The notes under the pieces: generated by a model
What the model saw: only the letters and a program-made list of their open reading frames with translations
What the model was told of the DNA's origin: nothing
Database searches by the model: none
In this document: piece after piece, positions 55,346 to 64,000 of the stretch
How the letters are laid out: the number at the start of each line of letters is the position of its first letter
Numbering within the stretch: position 1 is the stretch's first letter
Assembly (NCBI GenBank): GCA_029204225.1
Contig: CM055101.1
Location: 61,277,340-61,341,339, forward strand
Direction: 5' to 3'
From: Diphasiastrum complanatum
Taxonomy: Eukaryota > Streptophyta > Lycopodiopsida > Lycopodiales > Lycopodiaceae
DNA length: 64,000 nucleotides
Position numbers and translations under genes: made by a program

Positions 55346-56683
55346 CTCCTCCTCAAATTTAGCTTGATCTATCTACAACTCTCTTGCTAAATGAATAAAT
55401 GCTTTTAGAAGTGTCTAAAAAATCCATCTACAAACAAGGAACTTTTGAGACTCCAATAGAGAATGATGTCCATGAAGGGTCTTTCACCACCTCTTAAAGG
55501 ATCCCTTACAAGATGTTCCACAAATGTGTCTATATACATGTAGCACGCTACAAAAACTATACATCATGCCAAGCCATGGATTCCAAAGCATTTTGTGCAA
55601 TTGAAGATACATCAATTAAATTATTAACTGCATACATAATGTTGCCAAAGACAACTTGCCTTGCTTGATCCATATGATTGAGCCTAGATGGCTCCATCTT
55701 GATACTCAAGATTCTTCTTGGAGTCCTCGGGTATTGAGCTTGCTCCTCCACTTGACTTGACTCCAAATCATCAAATGAATTGAATAAGGTTTTGATCCAA
55801 AGGTGATTCTTCAAGTTTACAAATCTTCCACTCTTGAAAGATCACATTTCCACCATTGACGAATTCTTTGGTGGAAAACAAGTAGATTCTACAATCTCTA
55901 CTTGATGAGCAAAACACTACCATTATTCCTATCATTGAAATAGGATAATCTTTGGTCCTTACATTGGAATGATCATGCTCAAAGCATGTGGACACAAAGA
56001 TTTTCAAAGCAAATGATGTTTCATCTTTTATGACTCTATTCAAACTATTACAAAAATAGTTATCCAATGAAATTACTTTATCAACAACAAATGCAGATTT
56101 CAAAGCATCCCATTTCATTGTCTTGTCATACAAAGTAATAAACACCATGAATCTTAAAGGTAAGAAACAAGTCACCTCATGTCTACTAATACTTTCCAAA
56201 AAGTATTCAAAGATAGTAGACTCTCCAATGCTCACCACCCTTGCAAGATGCACACTTGAATGGACAATTTGCACGCAATTTGACTCGGCCATTGTCATTG
56301 AGGACTCCCTTGGAGATCTCATGCTTTGAGGCTGATCCTTAAGATCTTCCTCCTTTTGATGCTCCTCCTCAATGCAAGCACTTTTCCAAGATCTCCTCTT
56401 GAGTGATCTCCTCCTTTGCCAAGCTCATTCTTTCAAAAGCAACACTAGCTTCCAACTCAGACAATCTTTCATGTTTAAATCCTTTTGCCATGCAAACATC
56501 ATTCTTCAAGATGAAGCAAACAACATGCTTAAAGTGACATCCAAACCACTTTCTAAGAGTAGACCGACACTAAGCATATTCTTGGCGATTGATGGTACAT
56601 AAAGGACATTTTCTAGATCCATGTATTGTGAGGATTATAGACACAAAGAGATGGTGCCAACACCATCTATCCTACACTCTTCA
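55346..56683 (-). pseudogene. Second, more decayed copia segment (protease/integrase)
   Basis: The minus strand has NVLYVPSIAKNMLSVGLLLE (about 56608-56550), the hallmark after the copia protease. This is followed by a 183-codon frame (55771-56322) ending IYLFSTKEFVNGGNVIFQEW, which resembles the integrase C-terminal R.Y.P.TKK.....DVIF block. Then comes PRTPRRILSIKMEPSRLNHM (integrase/RT linker). It lies between the RT of B and its 3' LTR, in the wrong order, so this is a second element or a rearranged copy. RNase H of B is absent. Confidence 0.6.
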
Positions 56684-57175
56684 TCATGCTCTTGGTGCTT
56701 GCTTGAGTCCATAAAGACTCTTCTTCAAGAGACAGACCTTGTCTTCTTCTCCATCTTTGATGAAGCCCTCGGGTTGGCACATGTAGATTTCCTCTTCCAA
56801 GAATCCATTCAAGAAAGCATTTGTCACATCAAGTTGGAAGAGCTCCCATTTGAAAGAAGTTGCAAGACAAATGATTAATCTAATGGTCACAAGCTTTGCA
56901 ACAGATGCAAAGGTTTCATCATAATCTATGCCTTTGACTTGCAAAAAACCTTTCGCTACAAGTCTAGCTTTGTACCTATGAATGGAACCATCTTGATTAT
57001 ATTTCAATCTATATATCCATTTACAAGTAAGAGGCTTCTTTCCATAAGGTAAATCAACAAGTTTCCAAGTTTGATTTTCCATTAATGCATCAAACTCTAC
57101 TTGCATAACTTTCCTCCAATATTGAGACTTATTTGCTTCCTCAAAACTAGTTGGTTCTTCAAGCATAGTAGTCAA
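56684..57175 (-). pseudogene. Copia B reverse transcriptase, N-terminal half
   Basis: The 163-codon frame has EPTSFEEANKSQYWRKVMQV, KKPLTCKWIYRLKYNQDGSI, HRYKARLVAKGFLQVKGIDY, FKWELFQLDVTNAFLNGFLE (catalytic Asp in QLDV) and KKSLYGLKQAP. It ends before YVDD. The frame is open and well conserved, clearly younger-looking than the adjoining segment. The RT fingers/palm are therefore incomplete. Confidence 0.9.
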
Positions 57176-57965
57176 GAAAGTATTAGAGTTGAGTAGTTGA
57201 GAATCTTCCCTTTGCTCCCCTTTGTCACTATAGTGAGCCTTGATGGCTCAATCCTTGTCCTTGTTGATCTTCTTGGCACCCTTGGACTTGGAGTAGGTTC
57301 CACTTGGTCTTCATCTTCATGAAGCTCCTCCTCGGCCATAGCATGATCATTGACAAGTTGAGTGTTGTTGGAAGTCACCTTTCCTTTGGCTTGGAGAGAT
57401 TCATCAAAAAGTACATCTCTACTAGCAACAACTTTTTTTGTAATAGGATCATATATCCTATAGGCTTTCTTACTTTCACTATAACCAACAAAGATGCCTT
57501 TGAAAGAAGTGGCATCTTCCTTTTTCCTTGTTTCTAAAGGAATATGTACATAACAAGTACATCCAAAACTTTCAAATCACTAAGATTTGGTTTTTTGCCA
57601 AACAATACTTCATAAGGTGTAAGTCCTTTAATGGCACTATTAGTCATTCTATTACAAAGAAAATTTGCACATAAAATAAATTCTCCCCAAAATGAAATAG
57701 AAAGAGATGCATCTAATCTCATATCTTTAGCACACTCACATAGTGTCCTATTATTTCTCTCAGCTACTCCATTTTGTTGTGGAGTATATGTACAAGTAAA
57801 CTCTCTCTTTATGCCATTAGTTTCACAAAACTCTTTCATCCTATTGGAGATGTACTCCCCTCCATTATCACTTCTTAATACTTTCAAGCTAGTATTAAGT
57901 TGCTTTTCCACAAGAGTTTTGAACTTTACAAAGGACTCAAAAACTTCACTTTTCTTAGACAAGAG
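57176..57965 (-). pseudogene. Copia B integrase, C-terminal two thirds
   Basis: It starts KKSEVFESFVKFKTLVEKQL and keeps LRSDNGGEYISNRMKEFCET (second Asp) and YTPQQNGVAERNNRTLCECA (Glu), then FWGEFILCANFLCNRM. After a frameshift near 57560 comes GIFVGYSESKKAYRIYDP and the linker RVPRRSTRTRIEPSRL. The first catalytic Asp and the zinc finger are deleted together with the protease. Confidence 0.88.
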
Positions 57966-58702
57966 ATAAACCCAAGAGTGCCTTTGGAACTTGACGCTCC
58001 ATCTTTGTTCTCCATCTCCATGTCTTGAGTCTTCTTGGATGGAAACTTCTTCTTCTTGCCTTTCAAAGAAAAGTTAGCTTTTTCATCACCATCATTCAAA
58101 GATAAGGAACTCATCCTACTTTTGATATGAAGCATTCTACTCTCCTCACTAACAAGCACACTTTGAAGTTTTTTAATACTAGGAAGTGAATCTTGAATAG
58201 CAAAGGTTTGAACAAGATTGGAATAATCATCTCCTAATCCATTCGAAATGATTTGAACTAATTCATCATCTTTGATTTTATCATCTATAGAAGACAACTC
58301 TTTATTCAAAGATTTGATCCTAAAGACATAATTTTGGGCACTTTCACTACTTCCTTTCATTCTTTGAAGGATTTGATTCCTAAGCATGAGTATCCTTGAA
58401 GTGTTATTGGATCCATAAATGGCTTTTAATGAATCTCATGCCTCTTTGTATGTGGTACAAGATGAGATTTCTTTCAAAAGTTCATTACTTACATTCATTT
58501 TTATGCAGTGTAATGCAACTCTACATCCCTTTTTGTACTTAGCCAATTCAACTCCTCCTTGAGGTTCTACTTCCACCTCAAGTACTATGTCATAAAGATC
58601 ATGAAGTACAAGCAAAGACTCCATTCGAACTATCCAAGTAGCATAATTAGTGGATGTAAGTCTTTCACTAGCTTCAAGCAAAAAACCACCCATTGATGCC
58701 AT
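57966..58702 (-). pseudogene. Copia B gag, one in-frame stop
   Basis: The start at 58702 gives MASMGGFLLEASERLTSTNY, then IVRMESLLVLHDLYDIV. The frame has one TGA (about 58436, where Trp is expected in the KEAW block) and then continues RNQILQRMKGSSESAQNYVF, ELSSIDDKIKDDELVQIISN and LPSIKKLQSVLVSEESRMLH. It runs into the integrase at about 57970, so the nucleocapsid knuckle and protease are deleted. An upstream in-frame ATG at 58774 is less likely because its residues do not fit the family. Confidence 0.88.
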
Positions 58703-59292
58703 TTTTGAATGTGAAAAAGCACTAGAAACTCTTATGGTTTCTCTAAGAGATCTGAACCTAAAGTCTTCTAACAATTTAGAAAGCTTATAGACTCAATCCT
58801 ATCACTCATGAACCAATCTAGAATGATGGAAATTTAGATTCTAGTCTCAACCTTGCAAAATCACTCCTTAATCTATGATTTTTAGCAATTTCTCTCTTCA
58901 ACTTCAACATACAATCAAAAAATCAGAGTAGATCAATTAATGCACCTTGTTCAAGCTTCAATTTTAATTTTTTGGATGATCTAATCCAAGAACTAATCAA
59001 GGCATTAGACTCTCTATAGAAAATGCTTGATTTTGCACCAAAAATCACTCAAATTGGGTATGTGAGTCAAATTCTACAAATTTTTGAAATTTCTCAGTCA
59101 AAACCGAAGCTGTATGGCCTCACACGTGTGAAAAGGGTTCCTACAGCCCACAACAAGATCTGGACCAAAAATTTTGAGAATAGCTATCAAATCCAACTCG
59201 CTACACAAAATTTGACTAGTTTCCAAAAAACTGCTAATTTTGGCTTTGATTTGGATTAACACTATCAATTTCAACAAAACCTCTTGTACTAG
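58703..59292 (-). other. Copia B leader
   Basis: Untranslated sequence between PBS and gag. No gene. Confidence 0.6.
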
Positions 59293-59304
59293 GCTCTGAT
59301 ACCA
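59293..59304 (-). promoter_or_regulatory. Primer-binding site of copia B
   Basis: The complement strand reads TGGTATCAGAGC. It abuts the LTR that begins TGTGAAAAAAG at 59305 (plus strand). Confidence 0.92.
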
Positions 59305-60113
59305 TGTGAAAAAAGTACAAAAAGGACCAAGAGTGGATCTTAATCTGATCCTCAAGAGGGATTGGTTGACTTGAGACTGAGATCAATCTAGATCAATTCT
59401 AGACACAAAATCCTAACAAGAACAATCATTAATTGAAGGTAGCTGTACTTTCTGGTTTTCCACGTGTGAAACCCTGTTTGAGTACGGACTCCAACCTGAA
59501 AATCAAGTACACATTGATAGCACCTCAAAACAATCAAAACGAATGTAGACAAATGGAGAGAATCACTCAAAATTGCTTCCAAAACCAAGATTGGTGTCTC
59601 ACAATGATTATGGCCAAATGTGACTCTATATATACAATAAGTGGGAGCCCATGGTACTGATCATCCCTTTGATCCCACATGTGTGAAAGTGCTTTGTCAT
59701 ATGATGATTCATCATGCAAAACTGACACTTGGACAAAACCTTCTATTTTGGGCACTTTTGGTCCATTTTCCTTCTATATGGAGATCTACTTGAAAATCTT
59801 CTAGAAGTCAAAATTTGTCTACTTCAGCTTATTCCACACATGTGAGCTATCCTCTACACATGGGATGTGACACCTAACCAAAGGATGTGGCTCATGCAAT
59901 CAATAGATTGATGCCATGTGTCATTTGTCTAGAAAACTAGTTTTTGGCCTTTTTAGCCACTAGAACTTGAATTAAATTATATGTACAACCTATATGATCA
60001 TGGTACATGACAAGTATACTATTTTCACACATGGGAACAGACTCCACACATGTGTAATCATCCTATATACAAGGTTTTTGGCCTCTACCAAGCTTATTTT
60101 TGCATTTTTCACA
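59305..60113 (-). repeat. 5' LTR of copia B
   Basis: It runs from TGTGAAAAAAGTAC to TGCATTTTTCACA, 809 bp, with the ends of the A/B/E family. Inside, CACACATGTG and CACACGTGTG-like words recur several times (59458-60055), a possible regulatory repeat. It abuts, with no spacer, the interior of the integrase of copia D copy 2. Confidence 0.8.
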
Positions 60114-61271
60114 CTTATGAGATGTGGACAGGATTGAAGCCATCACTCAACCATATTAGAGTGTTTGGATGTTTTGCTTTCAGTCAGATCAGTGCTGATC
60201 TCCAGAAAAATCTGACCCAAAGATCAAACAGTCAAAATTCAATCCAAAGTCAAAAAATCCAAAATCTGACCCAAGGGTCGCGAATAGCAGTAGATAGATC
60301 TTTATTGGCTATTCCTCATACCACCAAATATACAAACTCTTCAATCTTGACACTCAGAAGTCATTCACGAGCAAAAATGTCACTTTTGTGGAAGATCAGT
60401 TTTTCGACCACAAGGGAAAAGCTACAACAAGATCCGACACAAAGGTCGAACTTTCAAAATTTGATACTGACTTGGAAAATGAGTCAGAACCTCATCGAAT
60501 CGAACAACATCAAAGGATCGAATTTCAACACAGAAGATCAAATTGATCCAAACAGCCTCCATCTCGATTCATGGATGATCCGGCCTGCTACTTTGTATAG
60601 AAACTCAACACTATCTCAAAGGTAGAAGATGATACCAAACTTATAGTTCTAAATGAGAATGGTTTCTATCCAAACTCAGCACACTCGAATATTCACTTCA
60701 AGTCTGTATTAGATCTTTCCATTATCACTACTCATTATGTAGATGACGTTTTATTACTCAGAAACAATTTAAACTCAATGAACGCTCTGAAATGCATGTT
60801 AACACTGGAGTATATTTTTTGAATCCGACCCAGTGGTCTAATTTCATCAGTCAACAAAAGTTCGACCATTAGCCAATATTCTCAAAGGCTACACAAATGG
60901 AGAGTGGGCAGAAGGCATCAATACCAAAATATCGACTTCTGAATCTGTATGTCCATAAAATCCAGGCCCAATCTCTTACAGCCAAAAATAGTCCTCAATA
61001 GTATCATCTTCTACATGATCAAATTTTACAGCTGCCACAAATGCTACCAAGGAGGCGATTTGGCTGAGGAACCTACTTGCAGATATCAAATTTATTCAGT
61101 CGCATCCGACGTTCATCTATTGTGACAACCAAAGCGCAAGGTTAAGTTCTTCGGTTTACTACAGTGCAGAGTTTATGGCAGCAGATTACTTCGTTATGGA
61201 GCACCATCTTAGATTCAACAAATCATTAAATTTGAAGATCAAAACTTTTCAGAATCAACACTAAGGGGGAG
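60114..61271 (+). pseudogene. Copia D copy 2: integrase tail to RNase H
   Basis: Near-identical to 22819-24008. It starts inside [18 protein letters not shown], has FGCFAFSQISADLQKN in frame (the first copy has a stop there), the HYVDDVLLLRNNLNSMN motif near 60735, and RNase H blocks IYCDNQSARLSS and MEHHLRFNKSLNLK. It lacks a ~27 bp stretch present in copy 1 (after ACTATCTCAAAGG). The two copies carry different stops, so they diverged after duplication. Confidence 0.85.
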
Positions 61272-62327
61272 TGTTGGAATTTCATGCTCAAGCTCAATTC
61301 CATTAGGTAATGTGCATCCTGAAAAATCATGTTTATATCTATTCTGGAAAACTACAAAACAGAATGAAGGAAGAAGGCTCAAGGTTTTGTACAGAAGATC
61401 AAAAAATTCAAGATCAAATTTTTCCGACCCAAGCCTTTTTTGGCCCAATGTCAATCCCATCAAAGTGTGATTTTGTAACCCTGAAACGGATCGGATCGAG
61501 ACGAAAAATATCCGGATGCCTTCGACCCTAGATTTGATCGGATTGATTTTGATTTATTTGACCCTGTTTCACAGTGTATAAATTCGGCCCGTTGTATAAT
61601 TTTCGATACTATATTGACTCAAAAAATCCGAGATTTTTTTATATCCAAAAGTTAGAATTTTTTGATATGGGATTGACTCGAAAAACTCTTAATTCTTTGA
61701 GTCATTGTAATTTTTGAGTCAATGTATATTTTTCAAGTTTTTGTATATTCTCGAGTCCTTGTAAATTTTGATATTGTTAATGTCATGTGCTATATGTAAT
61801 TGGCCCATGAGCTTAGTGAAAAATTACCAAAATAGCCATGGAGCTAAACTAGACTAGAACTAGTCATTGGAATTGTTAATAAAAGGCGCAAACAACCACG
61901 CAACATTTGTATTGGCGGGAATTGTAATAATGGTTGTAAGGCCCAAATTAAGGTACTAAGGCCCCAAATGTTAATTAGTGGCACTAAAGACCCACTATCA
62001 ATAGAGGAGGTCATTTGGAGGCTATTCTACTTTTACAAGTTTTGAACTCTTGGTGATCTTGAAGCTTCTCTTTGAGAGCTTTCTTGATAGTATTGATGGT
62101 TTATGTGCCTACACTCACATGAGAGCTATGATCATACTCTAGTTTCAGGCCTAATCTTGTGAATGATTAATAATCATGAATAATGATACCTTACTTTGCC
62201 TATTTTGGTGAACTTTTGCTACATTTAGCTATCTTCTTGAATTTTGACTAGTTTCTTGATTTCTTGTATCTCCATTGTAATTTGATGTTTCAATGAATTA
62301 GATGTTTGAAAATATTGGCACATGAAA
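61272..62327 (+). repeat. Copia D LTR, copy 2, with altered TATA box
   Basis: It follows the purine tract AAGGGGGA. The sequence is as copy 1, but TATAAATA is TATCAATA (61996-62003) and the 54 bp tandem duplication is reduced and replaced by AAAAATTACCAAAATAG. Promoter strength should be lower than in copy 1. Confidence 0.85.
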
Positions 62328-62331
62328 ATTT

Positions 62332-62343
62332 TGGTGTCAGAGC
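62332..62343 (+). promoter_or_regulatory. PBS after the D LTR, copy 2
   Basis: TGGTGTCAGAGC, one base off the Met-i site (A to G at position 5). As in copy 1, a PBS stands outside a 3' LTR. Confidence 0.82.
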
Positions 62344-63200
62344 ATTAGATCCTTTCCCCATCAAATTTGTTGGATTTTGTTAAGTTTGGTAGAGTTTCTT
62401 GTTCTAGTTTTCTTGTGATTTTTCAATTTCTAGAAAGCTTTGATTCAATTTTTGACCATTTTATCTTCATTTTTTTTGTGTGTGATTTCTTATTGTAGAT
62501 CAGTAGATCTTTTGTTTAGCTTCTTGGAGGTACTGAGATTTTTTGATTTGGAGCTATTATGACCAAGTTATGGCCATTTTAGTGTTTTCATTCCAATTTT
62601 AGTTAGTGACAGTTTTTGCAGTCTATTTTTTTCCATTTTGGCTGTACTTTTGGTAGAACTTTATGGCTGTCTATAGGATTGTAAATCTCACTCTTAGCTT
62701 GAATCTGAGCCAATTTTTAGCCAATTTGGTTAAAAATTAAGGAAGATATGGCAATTCTTGTGAAGGAGGTATCAAACTAAATTTTTGGATTTGGGGAGAG
62801 AATCACTTCAATTCTTCATTCTTGAAGTTTTGTAAATTATTTTTTATTTCTTCATTTTAAAGTTTTCGCCAACTCATTTAAAAAAAATTGACCTAACCCT
62901 AACTACCATTTAAAAGATTTAAAAAAAAAAACAAACTTGTTCTCCACGCACCAGGAGCCTCTCTCTCTCTCTCTCTCTACCGTTCTCTCTCATTCGGTTA
63001 AGTTTACTCTCTCTCTATCGTTTCTCTCCTCCGGTTGAGATCTTTCTCTCTCTTCTCTCTCCTGCGGTTGAGATCTCTCTCTCTACCATTGACCTTCTTG
63101 CCAGCCGTGAGAGAATATACAGAAACAGTCTGGAGATTATCATCTGCATCAAAGAAGGCAACCAAGCCATTAGACGTTTAAACTATCACCAACAGCAATC
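62344..63200. other. Leader of D copy 2, then CT-rich spacer
   Basis: 62344-62618 equals the leader of copy 1, after which homology ends. 62950-63090 is pyrimidine-rich: CTCTCTCTC tracts separated by words such as CGGTTGAGATCT (twice, 63033-63075). No gene is seen. Confidence 0.6.
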
Positions 63201-63204
63201 GGCG

Positions 63205-63652
63205 CCGTTTATGCAATGTATCGTCCTTCAGAAGCTTTTATGAGCCCTGAGAATAGATGTTCTTTACCCAGCGATGCCGATAAGCGAGTTTACGGCATTC
63301 AAAATCTGTTAAAAAAAAAGTCTAATTTCATCTGCGTTGAAGTGGTAATCAGTGAGATTTGCTCCATCATCACAATGCTGGCTCAATGCAGCAATGTTTG
63401 GCTCATAAAAGCAAAACTCATTGCAGATCTTGAAAATAAAGCTTTCCCATTTCTTCCCAATTTAACTCCCTGTTCATTATCTTTGGATCCTTTATAAGCC
63501 TCTGCAAACTCGCATGTGGACAGCGTCTGGAAGATGATCAAAGTCTCATCAAGATCCCATACATACACTGTCCTGCTATGTGATGTCGGTTCAGAAACCT
63601 TTTTCTCCCTCTCTTCTGTGTGTCGAGCTACTGCTACGTTGCGATCCAGCAT
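63205..63652 (-). pseudogene. EYA-like protein phosphatase fragment, frameshifted
   Basis: Plant EYA (eyes absent homolog) is a HAD-family protein tyrosine phosphatase. The minus strand opens with SHSRTVYVWDLDETLI: residues 33 and 35 of the 89-codon frame are the D-x-D-E-T nucleophile motif. It continues FAEAYKGSKDNEQGVKLGR, matching FAE.F.GSKD...GV..GR of plant EYA. Two single-base losses in A/T runs then shift the frame: after GVKLGR the reading moves to KWESFIFKICNEFCFYEPNI, and in the T9 run (63312-63320) it moves again to ECRKLAYRHRWVKNIYSQGS, then stop. The catalytic half beyond this is absent. No intron is seen in the ~430 bp, so it may be a processed copy or a single exon. An intact parent gene should exist elsewhere. 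Confidence 0.75.
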
Positions 63653-63815
63653 CTGCTCTCAACTGAGCTTCTCGACCGAGCATTTCGTGAGTCCGTTCTC
63701 GACCGAGCATTCGTGAGTCCGTTTGACCGAGCATTCGTGAGTCTGCTCTCGACCGAGCATTTCGTGCGTCCGCTCTCAACCGAGCATTTGTCCTCGGCTC
63801 TCAACCGAGCCGAAT
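63653..63815. repeat. Minisatellite, ~24-28 bp units
   Basis: Five to six imperfect units of CTCGACCGAGCATTCGTGAG plus GTCCG, with spacers of variable length. It sits directly upstream (minus sense) of the EYA-like frame. The same GACCGAGCA core returns at 63843-63850. Confidence 0.9.
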
Positions 63816-64000
63816 GCACTCTTGGGGCCACACATCAAAACTCGACCGAGCACTTCCTCTTCACGAGCCCTTCCCAATTTTTTCTATTTTGTTTTACGGT
63901 CTTAAGGAGCACATGGTTCATCCACCTCAGTGACCGAAGAGAAAAAAATGTTGTCAAATTTTGAGATTTTAACGGCTCTCTAATCTTCTACGAGCACAAG
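63816..64000. other. No gene recognised at window end
   Basis: A stop-dense tail with no motif. It might contain upstream EYA-related sequence, but nothing supports this. Confidence 0.35.

Noticed and set aside
57631-57969. Plus-strand frame of 112 codons
   Set aside because: Antisense of the copia B integrase, which has catalytic motifs on the minus strand.
63620-63964. Plus-strand frame through the minisatellite
   Set aside because: Repeated LDRAF-type residues come only from the tandem unit. No family, and all frames are open there.

Overview
The window is nuclear DNA of a land plant, most likely a species with a large, repeat-rich genome. Three things point there: Ty1/copia and Ty3/gypsy elements with initiator-Met and Asp type primer-binding sites, a CACTA (En/Spm, TNP2-type) transposase split by introns, and two plant-type host gene signatures (a STIG1-like cysteine-rich secreted protein and a plant EYA-like phosphatase fragment). 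The sequence is AT-rich, and almost every element carries stops, frameshifts and internal deletions, so the insertions look old and nested. The species cannot be named from this sequence.

Layout. 1-9163: a minus-strand copia relic (A, 722-3609) with a 3' LTR, then a minus-strand gypsy relic (gag, protease, integrase; Asp-type PBS at 7822-7836; LTR from 7838), then a copia gag/protease scrap. 9164-12700: plus-strand copia E with 5' LTR, PBS, gag, protease and integrase. 12694-17878: a mosaic bounded by a ~295 bp inverted repeat, each arm being an LTR end + PBS + leader; inside are an unrecognised Ser/Thr/Pro-rich and coiled-coil ORF, an LTR-like promoter, a DUF7869-like fragment and a copia RNase H. 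17880-21655: copia H with two zinc knuckles. 21655-25386: degraded copia D with a well preserved LTR followed by a PBS.

25387-29286 is the least repetitive stretch and holds the one apparently intact host gene, a STIG1-like CDS (27586-28062, minus). 29287-43750 is a candidate 14.5 kb CACTA element: CACTACAA termini, subterminal CCTCGG-type motifs at both ends, and a TNP2-like transposase (39638-42352). Nested inside are a four-unit ~490 bp macrosatellite carrying (CT)n blocks, an LTR element with a second copy of the unrecognised ORF family, and a direct-repeat LTR pair.

43751-53960: an LTR region with many TTCnnGAA (heat-shock-element-like) motifs, copia I, exon-like scraps, an H-related copia fragment and a 48-base poly(A). 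54648-60113: minus-strand copia B with two diverged LTRs, related to A and E. 60114-62618: a second copy of the 3' half, LTR, PBS and leader of copia D. 63205-63815: a frameshifted EYA-like phosphatase sequence beside a minisatellite.

No element looks able to move on its own. The host genes probably act independently: a secreted apoplastic peptide precursor and a degenerate HAD-family phosphatase. The most unusual signals are the HSE-rich LTR, the twice-occurring unknown ORF family, the CACTA element and its macrosatellite cargo, and the D duplication with its promoter difference.
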